From Blakeslea trispora (Eukaryota; Mucoromycota; Mucoromycetes; Mucorales; Choanephoraceae), in NCBI GenBank assembly GCA_025331445.1, contig JAIWNE010000029.1, positions 124,001 through 188,000 of the forward strand: a stretch of 64,000 bases of DNA, given 5' to 3'. The position numbers and the translations under genes are program-made. Under the pieces are notes generated by a model, which worked only from the letters and a program-made list of their open reading frames with translations, was not told the origin of the DNA and ran no database searches. Below, one piece after another: positions 24,801 to 38,300 of the stretch. The first letter of the stretch is position 1; each line of letters begins with the position of its first letter.

Positions 24801-25178
24801 TTGCGTCTCTGTATCACTTTGGCCGAATCTGGTAATCCTCAGTTTGGGTTAGTCACCAAGCGCGGTATCGAGCTCATTCGTTCTCTTGTGTGTGGTGGTG
24901 ATGGTATTCGAAGGCGCTCCAATCAACGTCAACAGAACCAGCCAAAGGCATTAGATGCCCTTGCTTCAGCTCACAGTGCAACTCAAGCAGTAGCATCTTC
25001 TACAACGTCGGATGAAAAGGATCTGCCTTCAATAGCCGAAAGAGCCAGCCGTATCTTGGACATGCCTGTTGTTCGTGAAAAACTGATGCTATCGATGTTG
25101 AAGCCTACTACTGATCCAGAAATTTTACGTGAGCTATCTGATATTGTAACGCTAATAGATGAAGACCCTGTTGTATAA
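21898..25178 (+). CDS. SWI1/BAF250-like SWI/SNF chromatin-remodelling subunit
   Basis: Four exons (21898-22285, 22357-22680, 22789-22911, 22966-25178) encode 1015 residues. The first half is Gln/Met/Pro/Ser-rich, with a poly-Gln run and a long Gln/His repeat. The second half is an ordered helical-repeat region starting around YIPKTRNVETYGGIDLKYFD and including LRERCLCIFNILRNLSFMPE and FRKSNLIIFSNIAMFLTLKN. This resembles the C-terminal region of Swi1/ARID1 proteins, which scaffold SWI/SNF and contact activators. I find no ARID DNA-binding domain between the low-complexity half and the C-terminal region. An apparent basic stretch near 22690 is intron. Naming as SWI1-like rests on the C-terminal half. 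Confidence 0.8.
22454..22652 (+). repeat. CAA/CAC/CAG microsatellite coding Gln/His repeats
   Basis: Inside exon 2 of the SWI1-like gene, CAG/CAA runs flank about ten copies of a CAACAACAC unit, giving poly-Gln and repeated HQQ. The opposite strand gives artefactual frames of repeated Val/Gly or Cys/Trp. Length polymorphism is likely. Confidence 0.92.
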
Positions 25179-26670
25179 ATTCCCCTCTTTTTTTCTCTTC
25201 TCTCTCTTTTTTATTTTCTTATTTTTTTTAAAAAACGATACTGATATACATATCCAATTCTGATTTTTTCGTATTGTTAAATAAACCAAAAGTAATGCGT
25301 CAATATGCATTGCTTCCTTTATTATTTTAAAAAAGAGGTACACAAATCAAACATTAAGACAAATCTGCACTTTGTTAATTTTGAGTCTGGATGCATGTTA
25401 AGCAGAACCCAGATTCAACATCAGATACTATCATTGAAACCTTGTATTGATATGTATCAACTCTCTCTTTTTTTTTAACCTTGGTGCTCTCCGCAATCTG
25501 CTTATCATTCATCAACGCATGCTTCTTGACACTGTGGTCTTTTGTGGCTATTTTTGTTACTATCAGCTTGCCCGAATTGTTGCTTTTGTTGATGCTGTCA
25601 TACTCAGTTATGAAAGATTAGATAATAAACAAAAACCAAAAGATTTTTCCACCTGTATACTGTTGATCCTGACCATAAGGATGCCTTCGTTTCCTTTCAT
25701 GAACAAATGCTAACTGCTCCGGCATAATATCATGCATCTTGTAAGAGTTTTTGATTGACCCACTTACTGGGAAAAGATGGTGAAGAACACAAACAATGGG
25801 AGAAGTATCCATAAATCGAAACAGATGCTCTAACAGAGTAAATAGGTTCCTCCCTCCTCATTCGCTTGGACTAAGCCCCATCGAATGGTAAAACATCATT
25901 GTTTAGTAAAGCAGAAAAGTGTGGTTTTGCAAGGTTGCTGCTGCACACAATAGTATTCGTTTTGTTGAACCTTATGGGGTTTGCCTTTATTCTAAATGCC
26001 AAACTATAAACTGCTTTAAATAAACCCCAGTTTAAGGCCTAACATTAAACATTTATTACTTGTAAACCAAATGCTATGAGCGCCAAAAATACTACATGAT
26101 GAAGCATTGTGAATAAAATCTGGCAGCATGGTTTCATGTTTGGCCAGCAACTTGTCTTTTGACAATGAAACTCAAGCAGATTACCACGAAGAAAAAAAGA
26201 ATGACTGTTTCTTTCTTCAGGTGTGCCAATGATTTCGGGAAGCAGTATTGATTAAAACTTGGTCAATGCCCTTCAATTCAGGCCTCGTGCGATATAGCAT
26301 AAATTTCCAAAAAAAAGAAAAGAAATCATCATCCGACATAACTCTTCTAGCGTGCAAATAAATAGGAATTAAAAAAACAAGAAAATCCGGACATTCAAAA
26401 TTATGATCAAAACAAAACCGTCAATATGTGTGTGAAAGAGAGAAAGAAAGTGGGGGAAAAAAGGCTGAAAAGAGAGAGAGAGTCAGTCAAACGACAAATA
26501 GGACCTTCTGTAAAGCGCAGATAATTGCAGTCAGCTTTTTCCCCGGGTCTAACTTGGATCTTTTATTTTTATAACTCGATTTTTTTTCTTCCTTTTTCTT
26601 CTTTTTCTTCTTATAAGAGAAAATTTAAAATAATATACTCTTGCCTCTTTTTTGTTAGAGAGAGAAAGAT
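25179..26670. other. Intergenic region between the SWI1-like gene and eIF4G
   Basis: This 1.5 kb spacer carries the 3' UTR of the SWI1-like gene and the eIF4G promoter, which ends in a pyrimidine-rich tract and a GAGA-rich leader. A minus-strand frame at 25618-25812 is somewhat protein-like, but no family is recognised and it is hemmed by stops. Confidence 0.55.
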
Positions 26671-29600
26671 ATGAGCAGGCCACCACACCACACCGAGCAT
26701 AGACCAAAACAGGTTCCTAACTATGCTCAGGCTGCAAAGATACAAGACCCTCAACTAGCACAACAACAACAACAAACGCGAGGAGGGTCACAGCCATCAC
26801 GACAGACTAACAGTGATGAACACATAAAACCTGGTTATCATAACAATAGTAACAGACAACCAGCAAGCTCATCTTGGCGAAATTATAAAAATTCGTAAGC
26901 GTCTTCTCCTCATCTCACCAAGATGACAGTGAATTCATATTTTTATTATTGTTATTGCTAGATACAATAAGTCAAGGGATTATCATAACAATAATGATTA
27001 CAACTATAAAAAGTCATCTGTACAATTACCTATGACACCCAATGAAACAGGTAAGAGTGTCTGTGTGTGGTTGTGTGTTTCTTTCAGTTACCATAACGAC
27101 AATTTTATTATTATTATTATTTTTATGAATGTAAGCTCCTATTCAATTTGGATCAGTAAACCAACCTGTTACTACAAATCAACGCAACAGCGATATACCT
27201 GTAACAAAACCAGAGTTCGGCATGATAAACGATACAACAAATCATGTAAGTTTTGTTGCTATCTATATAAAGGAAGAGAAGACAAATAGAGTATATAGAG
27301 TAACCATTCTTCCCTTTTTAAAACCGCAGTATCGTCCTCGGCCACCAAGACAAGAGATACCCCGATCGCCTCGTGACACAAACGATAGCAGACTATTTAC
27401 TCAACCCTACGCACCTCGTCGAGATTATAATCAAGGAGATAGTTCAGGAGCGGGAGGTAGTGGCGGCAATAATGGAAGATATAATAATAACCGTTATCAC
27501 AGTAATAATCCTGGATACAATAGAAATAACAGCTATGTAAGACCACCCACATCGCAGACATTACCACCACCTTCCACAACACAACCACCACTGGCAACAA
27601 CTACCTCGCCAACAACAACAACAGCAGAAACAACTACCTCGCCTTCTCACAAAGCTGCTTCCTCAAACGAGAATAATACCACTACAGCTACAATCACACC
27701 TATAACTACTCCAACCAGCAACAGTAATCTACCCCATAAGCCCTCACAATCCCCAAACGCTTATCACCATCATGCACAAATAGCTTATTCACCACAGCAA
27801 ATTCCTCAGCAGCCACAAAATCTACCTCCTTCTCCTATGAGCCATCGTGCCTCTCCCAATATGAATCCTTACACACCTAAAAAGACCAGTTTATCTCCCC
27901 ACATGCCCCACTCTTCTCCTCAGAGCATTCAGGTAACATCTGCTGCTTGGGCTCCTGCCGGGCAATATGTAAGTATACTTTTTAATTTCTGTTTTAGTAT
28001 CATTCCATTAACAAACTTCACGTCTTTTTCTTTTTGAAAAAACAAAGTTCTATCCTCATCAGTACCCTGTTCCAGTTGCTTCTTTTCCAGTCGTAGCCGC
28101 TACAAATCGATCTCCTATTGTTCCTCCACCTACAACTCGAAAAGCTATTGCTATTATTGATCCAGCTACAGGAACAGCTGTTAATACGAGTCCTATGTCA
28201 TTAAGTACCTCGCATCCTCATCCTCCACATCAGAAAGAAGAAAAGCACTTTGATTTTAAGGTCCCTGCAGTATCCAAACCAGTGGTTATTGTAGACCCTG
28301 CTATTCGCGACCGTGAATTAAGGGAAAAAAAAGAACGCGAAGAGGCCGAATTAGAAGCAAAGCGAAAAGAAGAAGAAGAGGCGGCAGAAAAGGCTAGAAA
28401 GGCAAAAGAAGAGGAAATAGAAAGAGAACGCTTGGCAAAAGAAGAAGAAGAGAAGAAACGCTTACAGAAAGAAGCAGAAGAACAACAAGAAAAGGAACGG
28501 TTAGAGAAAGAGCAGATAGAGAAGGAAAACGAACGCTTAGCTGCCGCTGCTGCTGAAGCTGTTGAACGTAGACGACAAGAAGAAGAGATGCATCGTAAAA
28601 TGGAAGAGGAAAATGAATCTCGTCGTGTGATCAACGAACTAGAAGCCGACAGAAAGCGTCAAGAAGAAAAGAAGAAGCAAATCAAGATCATTCAAGACCC
28701 CAGCACCATTGAGTATCCTCCAGGCATTAAGGCTCCTGCAAACTTACAGGAGGGCCCTCAAAGACATGTCTATAGTATCGATTTCTTGCTGCAGTTCCAA
28801 CAGATCTGTTTTGATACTGATGACGAAGTAAGCGCTGTCATTCAACGTGAGTTAAGCGAAAGCAATGTAGGCTCCTCTGGTAGAACTGGCATGGGCTCTT
28901 CGATGCGTCAACCCTCTGACCGTGGAAAGAATCCACCTCGTACACCTGGTGGCACTATCAACTTAAGCCCCGATACTATGTTCAAAACAGGCTCTCGGGA
29001 GGGCCGTATGGAAATGGGTAAGTTCAATATGGGTAGACCCTTGACAGCTCGTACCAATTCACAGTATATGGAGCGCCAAGGCTCCATGGGCAGAGGCGGT
29101 AACATGATGAATCGTGGAGGTCGTGGAGGAGGATCTGGCGGCATGAAGATCATTCGTAACCCTCCTCAACAACAACAACAACAGCAGCAATTGAATGGCG
29201 CTCCATTTGAACCTGTGGTTCCCTTAGAGAAGAGTGAAAACCGATGGATTCCTTCCGTTGTTGGTTCCCAGGTAGCCCAGCCTCCTGCTGAAGGTGAATT
29301 AATGTCACAAGAATACATTGTTCGTAAAGTCAACGCTTTGTTGAACAAATTGACTCTCGAGAAGTTTGATACAATTACACCTCAGATTTTCGAATATGCT
29401 CGTCAATCAGCTAAAGAAGATGATGGTCGTTCTCTTCATACAGTCATGCAATTGGTTTTTGAAAAGGCCTGTGATGAGCCTGCCTTTGCTAACATGTGGG
29501 CACGTCTCTGTCATTTCATGTACAACTCAATGACAGATGATATTCGAGATGTCACTCTCTTGAACGAGCAAAAGAAACCCTCTTCTGGTGTTTTGTTGTT

Positions 29601-31069
29601 TAGAAAGTATCTCTTCAATCGCTGTCAACAAGAATTTGAAAAGGGCTGGAAGGTGAATATGCCTGAAGTAGATGAAATGGATGGTGTCTTGTCAGATGAA
29701 TACTATGCTGCAGTCAAGGCTAAGCGTCAAGGTTTGGGTTTAATTCAATTTATTGGTGAACTCTTTAAACTGGACATGCTGTCTGAACGCATCATGTATA
29801 ACTGTATGACCAAGCTTTGTAACGACCCTCGTAATGCAGGTGATGAAGAAGCCGAATCACTTTGTAAGCTGTTAACCACAATTGGTAAAGCATTGGACAG
29901 TAGACCCAAGACTACTAAATGGGTCGATATTATTATCAACCGTATGGAGACAGAGATGATCCACAGTCCTAAATTGACATCTAGAGTGAAGTTTATGATT
30001 CAAGATTTGCTTGACTTGCGCAAGGATAACTGGGTACCTAGATTTGCTAGTAGCCAAGTAGGACCCACTACAATTGCCAAGATCCATGAAATGGCTGAAA
30101 AGGCAAAAGAAGAGAAAGAAGCCGCTGCCATGAAACGCAACAACACGCGTGGACCTTATATACCCAATAACCAATATAACAACAACAATTACAATAATAT
30201 GTCGCGTACAGGAAGTTATCGCAACAACAAAGACTCTCATTTCCACCATCACAACAACAGTAATGGCAATACTACCAGTGATGGTTGGAGCACTGTATCC
30301 CAAGGTGGCAACAGTATGGGCAACAACAGCAACAACAAAACTCGATTGAATGATCTTTCTAACTTTGGTAAGATGGACAGAAGTCGATCCAAGACAAGCC
30401 ATCTCGGTCCAACTCACTCTCCCTTTGCCATGTTAAAGAAGAGCTCCAGCAACATGGATGCCAACAGAGCTAATGATAGTCGATCTTCTAGCCCTGCCAC
30501 CAACATGTTTAGTGCACTTGAAAATGGTTCTGAGCAGCCTAAAGAAAGAAGAAGATCCCAACTTACATCAAATGAATCAGAATCCACTTCACCCAAGTTA
30601 TCTGATGAAGCAGTGAAGCGCAAATCTAAAAATATTCTTGAAGAATATTTCAACATTCGCGATAAAAATGTAAGTTAATTAAAAAAGAGAGAGAGAAGGC
30701 TTTCGTACTCATTTGTATGCTCTTTAGGAACTGGTTGAATGTGTTAAGGAACTTGATGATCCCAATTACCTTGTTATCTTTGTAGGCGAGATGTTAAATG
30801 TAGTAGAAAAGAAGGCACAGGATATACAAGATATGTGCGATACCATTCAATACCTTTCCTCAGAAAAGTTATTGGAGAAAGATACACTTGTCAGTGCCTT
30901 CAAAAGCTTTATGGAGGGCTATGATGATCTTACGATTGACGTGCCTCAAGCGCCTAAGCATGTAGCACAATTACTTGCTGCTGCTTCTCTTTCACCCGAA
31001 GAAGTGGGCGGCGAAGAATTTAGCTCACTCCAAAATGCTTATAAAGCTGTGGTAGACTCACAAGCTTAA
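26671..31069 (+). CDS. Translation initiation factor eIF4G
   Basis: Six exons (26671-26894, 26962-27050, 27157-27245, 27330-27968, 28048-30669, 30728-31069) encode 1334 residues in one frame. The N-terminal third is disordered and rich in Asn, Pro, Thr and Ser. A highly charged Glu/Lys/Arg segment follows, then the canonical eIF4E-binding motif YSIDFLL. An arginine/glycine-rich stretch precedes the MIF4G domain (VRKVNALLNKLTLEKFD through LLDLRKDNWVPR), the platform for eIF4A. After another Asn/Ser-rich linker, the last two exons form an MA3 domain (LEEYFNIRDKNELVECVKEL). eIF4G bridges cap-bound eIF4E, eIF4A and the 43S complex. Budding yeast eIF4G lacks an MA3 domain; this one keeps it. Confidence 0.95.
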
Positions 31070-31265
31070 TCATATTATCCCCCCTTTACCTCCTTTTCTC
31101 TCTCCTCTTCATCCACGATAAGAGAGAGAAAAATCATTGTGTATAGAGCTTCTTTCCCTCTCCCTCTCCCTTCCGTTTTCCTTTTGTTCGCCCTGTTTTT
31201 TTTTTTCATAAGAAAAAAAGAGAAAAATATAAAATAATAAATAATGTTTATAATTAAAAAAAAAA

Positions 31266-32687
31266 TTAATTGTTTTGAGCAGCTTTCTTTGCAGCAAGCT
31301 AAAATAAGATAAATATGAAATAAGTATGGATGAAACATAAAACAAGATAAAAAAGACTTACACGAGCCTTAAGAGCAGCCATACGCTCCTTCACAGTGCC
31401 TGTGGGTGCTGGCTTAGGTTTGGCTTTCTCCTCTTCTACCTCTTTCACCTTTTCGTGTGCATCTAATAACGCACGGACCTAGACAAAATACATCAGCAGC
31501 CATGCCTGTTAAAACAAGAAAAAGAAATTACTTACACCAGGTGGAAGCTTAGCGTTCTTGATCCATTCCTTTTTATCTACAATTAGGTTCAATCTGGGTA
31601 AAGTTGCTTCAGGAATAGTGGCCTCAGGCTAATAGAAAAAAAGTGAATACTTCTTTACTTATCTATAGAATGCATGTTTTACCTCAGGATGGGTATGGAA
31701 AAATTTATCAATCGCTTCTACAAGCAAAGTGGCTCTTTCCTCAAGGTTTTTGCCGGTCAATGGAATAGACCATTCTTGTCCGATGCCTAACAAAAATGCT
31801 TCTGTGACCTTGCCTCCATAATCTCTTAATTCTTTGACTTCAAGGCTGTAAAGACGAGGGGCCACATGCATGATTTGACAGACATTGGCAATAGTGACAG
31901 ATCTTCCAGTCGAATTTCTAAGGACAGATTCGATTTGATGATAAAAGGCAGGTCGATGACGTGCTACACGATCTGTGATTACAATATCGAGTGCCTTTCT
32001 TAGCTTCACAAGCAATAACTTTTCATTTTCAATACGCTTCTTATCAGCTGGCGATAAGTAAGTTTTGTAAGGTGCAATTGTCCCATGAACAGGAGGTGTG
32101 ATAGGTTCAAGACTCAAAGAGGAAGGCGGAGAGGGTGTATCTTCTTGCTCAAAAGAGGCCTCTATCTCTTGTTGAATGTGTCGTGGAAGACTGGTCTCTT
32201 CTTGAACTTCTTCTTTAACAGTCTCTAATGTTTCAGTATGTTCTGTCTTTTGCTTCTTTATCATTTCATTCTGTTCTGTTTCTTTCTCTTCTTCGTGGCT
32301 GTCAACTGTAACTGTTGTTTCTAACTTTCGCTTATTCGAGAAGCCGAGGGTTGTCTGCTTTAATTCCTTGTTGATTCTATTGCTTTTGCGTACAGCTACC
32401 ACTGGCTAATTTTTTTTTAATAAGAAGTGTCAGCCAACAATGTTGTTCTAGTTTGCTGAGAGAAAGAAAGAAAAGTTCACCTCTGCTTTGAGCTTCTTGA
32501 TGGGTGCTTCACTAGGAGTAATAAAATTTCTTTTAGGTTGATCACTATCGACTACTCTGATGCCTGATGCTGCTCTCTATGAAAAAAGGGGCGCTCAATT
32601 AAGTCATGTAGAACAACAGCAACTTGTGCATCTCAACACCATATTTACTCTTGTCAGGCGTAGGTCAATAGGTGTTTGACTTTTCAT
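31266..32687 (-). CDS. CDT1-like DNA replication licensing factor
   Basis: The gene starts with a short exon at 32687 (MKSQTPIDLRLTR), followed by four or more exons ending with AAKKAAQNN at 31266. After a Glu/Lys-rich linker comes a winged-helix region (LRKALDIVITDRVARHRPAFYHQIESVL, VCQIMHVAPRLYSLE) that resembles the geminin/MCM-binding domains of CDT1. The C-terminal part (ATLPRLNLIVDKKEWI) also fits. CDT1 loads the MCM2-7 helicase at origins. A QTTLGF segment near the start of the second half resembles a PCNA-interacting peptide but lacks the canonical aromatic pair. Sequence similarity is weak, as is usual for fungal CDT1, so the call is moderate. Confidence 0.65.
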
Positions 32688-32859
32688 ATTAAACGCGAGT
32701 AATAAAAGTGAAAAAGAGAGAGAGAGAGAGGGGCAAAAAAAAAAAATTGTAAAATTTTCTATCGGTATCTTGAACGGAGCTAAAAACCGGAAGAAAACTT
32801 GTCCCAAAAATCAATTCAAATAATTCTTAATTCTTGTCGAAATTAGCAAAGTTTATTCT

Positions 32860-35234
32860 CTATGGAGATGATAATGCCAAATCATGACGACTAGAAGACG
32901 TGGTAATTGGATCTAAAATGGTGGGAGCAGCCATTGCATGAGGCGTGTTAATAAAGGCAGCAGATGAATGAAGTTTAGGTGAACTTAGTTTAGAGCTTTG
33001 GCCGATAGAATGGTTGGAGAGTGAGGGTGAAGGTGGCTGTACAGAAGGCTTTGGTTGGAGTGTAAGGTGATTATGATGCTGCCGTATGCCGTTTTCTTCA
33101 TTCGTGTAATTATTGCGCGACCCATTAGCATAGGATGAGATGGACAAGACAGACATAGAAGTAGGCCCTGATGTGACCGAAGTAGTCAAGATAGCTTGTA
33201 TAAAATAGTGAATGTTGGGCAAAGTATGTCGTAAATCAATCACAATCAAACCATACGCATTCATTAGCTAGAGATAAAAACAGTCTTCAGAACCTGGTAT
33301 CTAGCTATGTTCATGTCTTGACTTGCCTGTTCTATGTTTTTATTCAATAAAAACACACCGAATTCAAACCTGTATCTATCTACACCTTTTGAGTATAATG
33401 GAAAGCTACAGCAATAAAGAGATGTTTAATAAGCAAACAAGCAATACAACAGACTTACTCTCTAGAACCACTAATGACAGAGACAAGATCTCTGATATAA
33501 GCTCTTGATCCCATGGGTATGGTTGGATAACGTAAAGGTATTTCGAGATAATAAGCAAGCATTGACACAAGATGAGCTGTATAGCCCAAAGCAGTAGCAA
33601 TCATTTCTTCATTTTGGCCATCATACACTGAATTAGGCAGATAGATGCCTCGAATACTAAACTGTCGCGAATCTTCATATGACTTTTTTCTTTTGATATC
33701 AAAAAACACACACACACATACACTTGGCAACATAAAGTAGTGTAAAAAAAGTAAAGAAAAAAGAAATTAGCTTACCTGTTCAATAGGGTATATGGAAAAC
33801 AAATCAGCTATCAGCTCCTTCTTTCGACGGTTCAATGCATGATGTATATTTTGCCTCATTTTGATATTCTTTTCTAATACAGTCTGATTCTCTTGAAGAT
33901 CCTCTGTATTGGATAAACAGCGCTCATTGCAGTCACTCAGCTCTACTCTTCGTTTCTCTAATAATCGCTGTTTCGCTTGGACAAGTTCTTTCTTTGCTTG
34001 TATTCGCTTTTTCTGCTGCATAATTTTAGCTTCTATCTCCACAAGAGCACATCTATGTTGATTCAGTTCTCGCCTTAGCTGAAGCCCATGATCTTCTTGC
34101 TCAAGCACCTTTTCGATCGATACACGCACCTCTTCTGAAGATCGCTGTGTGTCATAAATACAGTCCATCATAGTATTGATTCTATCACATCATGTAAGGC
34201 TCTTTTGTCAAACAAACAAAAAGAAGAGTAGAAGGAGACTTACTTTAGCATGTTGTTATAAGTATAGGATCGCTTCGTCTGTTGAAAACTAAAGTAAGCT
34301 ATCACTGATTCTTGTTTGCTTTTTTAAAGCATTCCTTCTACTTACTTTGCTGGTTTTGTTGGAATTGACTGAATAAATACTAGCAGCATCTTTTTGATCT
34401 AAATCCAGCATACTCAGTCGCTTGTTCTGATTGGTTGTTTTAGCTGTCTTTACATCTGGTATAGAATAAAAACCATCTTCTAATTCAAACAATAAGGTGT
34501 TTTCATGAAATGAGCATTGTAGATCAGATATCTAGATTTAGAATATCAATCTTCAGTTTGATCTTTCGCCCATCTAATCACATATCGCTTTGATCCATAC
34601 CGAGTTGCCTATTTTGGATAGCGCGTTCAAGTCCATTTGCCATTCGATCAACAACTGAAATCCATGATATTCTTCGCTCTCCTGATAGCCTAGGACTGGC
34701 TCTGTGTGTTGTCCTGCAGAATCCGGAATGGAATGTCTTACCCATAAGCGAACTACCACTTTGCTTCCCGCAGCATCGTACCAATCCATCCAATCAAATG
34801 GAAAAGGAAGGGTTCGAAAAGTAGGGTTAATCGTGTTTGGTATCATCTCACTCTTGTAAAATACAGGTGCCTGTGGCTCACCGACTTGCAGAGTAAAATA
34901 AGCATCTAACAACCCAGATGTAGAAAGCTGTTCTTTTTGCTGTCGCTTGCTTTTCTGGTAAGCGCGTTTCATAAGAGACGAGTCCTCAACAGCTGCTAAG
35001 CTCAACATGGTCGCACTTTCTGATCGAGACATGGGCTTACTGTTCTTTTCTCCTGAGCTCTCTTGGTCCAAGACCGAGTTGTTCCACACAATATTCCGAC
35101 CTGCTACTGAACGCATATGTCTTATTCGTCTCTAAAATCCATCCGTTTATTTAGACAAGCTACTCCTTTTATAATCTTATTATCAGACTGACCTGCCTTG
35201 AACCGAAATGAACTTTACTACTATTTTCTGCCAT
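32860..35234 (-). CDS. UVRAG/Vps38-like subunit of the class III PI3-kinase complex
   Basis: Multiple exons run from the ATG at 35234 to 32860. An N-terminal C2-like segment (LLDAYFTLQVGEPQAPVFYKSE, INPTFRTLPFPFDWMDW) is followed by a coiled coil of about 130 residues at 33767-34171. A C-terminal BARA-like domain has the diagnostic stretches FSIRGIYLPNS, ATALGYTAHLVSML and YLEIPLRYP, then YRFEFGVFLLNKNIEQL. This is the layout of UVRAG/Vps38, which with Vps34, Vps15 and Beclin/Atg6 makes PI3P on endosomes. The end is Ser/Pro-rich. One intron uses a GC donor at 33326 (GCAAGT). Atg14 is the alternative, but the C2 domain and BARA sequence favour UVRAG. Confidence 0.9.
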
Positions 35235-35367
35235 TTTCTTTAATCAAATGAAAAATAATGCGATTCTATCAAGAAAAAAAAAAGAGAGAGAGAGAAAATA
35301 TGGGAAAACGATATTTTGGAGTCACAAGTAAATAAAAATAAACAAAAAGAAATGCATGATTTATTTT

Positions 35368-38300
35368 TTAAATCGGTTTCCATGACATATTGCCTTGGTT
35401 ACTTTGATTGTATTCGTTCCATTCAGTCCAATCCATGGACGAAGGAATGCCAAAGAAGGGATTGTTGGGATTATTTCTAAATAAGCCTTCGTTATTGTTA
35501 TTATCAAGTAAAGGATGCAAAGGAAGTGGTGATGGAGATGATGAGGAAGGTGTGTATGAACTCAATAGAGGTAATGATGTGTTGCTTGTCTGAATAGGCA
35601 GCTGGAAAGATGAATTACTGTAGATTGTATGAGGCATAGGTGTACTTGAAGAAGAAGATGGTAGTGCATATATATCTGAAAAGCTTGAAATGTTCTGTAA
35701 TGTATAGTCAAGTTGATTGGGATCACCCAAGGTATGATTAAGTCCGAATTGTTTCAAACTGAAAGCCTCAGACATAGATGTGGGTGAAGGTGCAGATGAT
35801 TGAGAAAATGAAGAGTCCATGTTGGGTGGTGCCATCACTTCGGAAAGAGGCTGGTGGAAATGTCGAATAGGATAATCTTTAGGAGAGATAGCAGGAGGTG
35901 TGGCTCGAGTGGCAGAAGGGGATAGAATAGGATTATTGGATGAATGCTTGGCCAAGTGAGTGTTGATTGAATTAGGTGAATGCATATTTCGAACAATGTT
36001 AGTGCCTCGCCCTACATCAGACACACGTGAAGGAATAGCCGAGTTATCGACGCTGTTGTCTCGAGAACGAACAGAGGCATCGTCTGATTCAGAAGCAGCA
36101 ACACTACTCACTTCTATTTCATTATTACTCATGATCGTCTTTAACAACCGATACAGCCGTTGTGCTGTGCTAGACATGGATCTGAGTCGGGATATAAGCG
36201 CCATACCCTTGGTCAGATCTGCTTTAGCAGGCTGCGAGATACGGATGTCAGGGCTTTTTGTGTTGTACATATGAATAAGACAGCATTGCAATACAGGATA
36301 AAGACTGAAGGAATAAGGAAACATCAAAAAGTCCCTTAGCGTCATTGGAGATGCAATACGAATACCCCGCGTTGCTGCACTTGTACCAATTCGGAACGAA
36401 GAATAAGAGGAGCGCGCCTTTTTGCCGTGACCTGAGGCCTCAATGAACGGACGGTGCAATAGGATCAACAGGCTGAAATAACAAAGTAGAACGGATGCAG
36501 TCACAGGGGCCAAATAGCCTCTACTTTCATCAAAGTCTTCAAAGTTGGCTTTTTGAAGTGCTTCAGGAAACCCAAAGCGCCATTCAGTCAACTGGTGATC
36601 TAGCTGGGTCACGATCGTATCACTGCCCTGCTCTAAACCAACCTTCTTTGCTTTGGGTGTGTACAGTCCCTGAAGAATCCTGCCTAGGATTTCAGATAGC
36701 TTGACTAATTCAATGAATAACTGATAGATACCAACTCGGCCTTCCACTTGCTTTGGTCTACACATGGCTGAAGGAAAGCGAGGAGAATGATCAGCAGCAC
36801 TTCCTGTTTGCTCTTCTAGATCTGGTTCATCAAGCACCTCTTTCCATGTTGCTGTTGCGTCTGGATAGCCCACATCGTTATCTTCATCTCGAATGCTGAT
36901 AGGTCTACCAAGTGAGGCAGAATGGAATCGGTCAGCCACATAAAGTGACCACCAAATGCGCTTACGGGTCTGCTTTTCGCTCTCAGGGATATCCCATTCT
37001 TCGCAATCACGATTCAAACCTAATCCTTGAGCTAACCGAATGGCTAGACCACCTAACAACCAGCAGGCAGATGATTTAGAATCTAGGTTACCACTATGAT
37101 TATGGATTAAGATAATAGATTGTACTTTGGAGATTGTCGGTGTAGCAGCTGAATTGGTAATAATTGTCTGTGCTTGTTCAAAGAACTGATCGGACCAGCC
37201 TACGGGTACGTCCCAGATAGCGTCTGGGGGGCGATTTGATTTAGATCGATTCAAGAGAGCCTCACATTCAACAAATCGAGCTGCAGCTCCCAACATAGCA
37301 TTTAGCAGATCAGAGGGCGGGTATGTGTCTGCTTGGTCGCGATATTGTTTTAAAAATCGAGTTTTGTTGACTACCGGTAAAACTGGGTGGATGTTGGCAA
37401 AATAGCTATTGACAATTACATTTTTTGAGCAAAACATCATTTAATAACATCAAAAAAAATAGCTTACATTTTCAACAGACGATTACTTGTATGTCTATCT
37501 ACGCCTGTAACAGAATAGATCCAATAATGAATAGGTTTTACGTGAGGCAACAGTTGCTCTTTTGGTATCTCTGCCTGTTTGTCATTCATGTTCTCTTTGT
37601 CATCCTCTACTAATACAACCTGTTTACCAAACTTGCGAATTCGATGTCCTCCCCATGTAGGATCTTTGCTGTTATCCAACTGTATCTTGTTTGAGAAAAA
37701 CTGAAGACCTGACATATCACCCAAGAAATGAACGCTATCGGTGGATGCACCCTCAGGACGTTTGTTTGCATTGCTCATAACTCCGACAGAGTGAACAGAG
37801 TCTTGTCGTGATGTTCCTGGTGAAGCAGAATATTGGCTTGCTGGAGAAGCCTGTCTGCCAGACATTGTATGTGTTGCGGATGTGTGCAATGCATCTTCAA
37901 TTTTCCGTATCCGCTTTTCAAGTGCATCAATGTATCTATGACCAATCATTGAGTTTCGTTTGTTTGACAGTCTGAACTTCATTCTTAGTTACCCTTTAGG
38001 TGGTCCTCTCTTTTTCACTCTAAAAGAGAAAAGAAAAGAGAAAAAGGGGTTAAAAATATTCCTTTTAGTATGACAGAGAAAGTTAACTTGTAGTGTATTT
38101 TACCCTTCAGTAAATTCACAAGTGATACCATATGAAGAACAATTTGAGCAAGGTTGTCCAGGTGTGAAATAACATTTAACTTTTTTCTTTCGACAATAGT
38201 CACTATACATATTCATTAATATTATTGTTTGAAAATCAAAGAAACTCTTTAGAAGGGGGGAAGAAAGCAAAGAGAAAGAAGAAACTCACCAAGCACGAGT

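Noticed and set aside
25618..25812. Minus-strand frame that might be a transposase relic
   Set aside because: It is short, closed by stops on both sides, and no transposase motif could be named.
33664..33733. Additional UVRAG N-terminal residues MLPSVCVCVFFD
   Set aside because: This is intron sequence with a CA/GT dinucleotide run ahead of the exon starting near SYEDSRQ.
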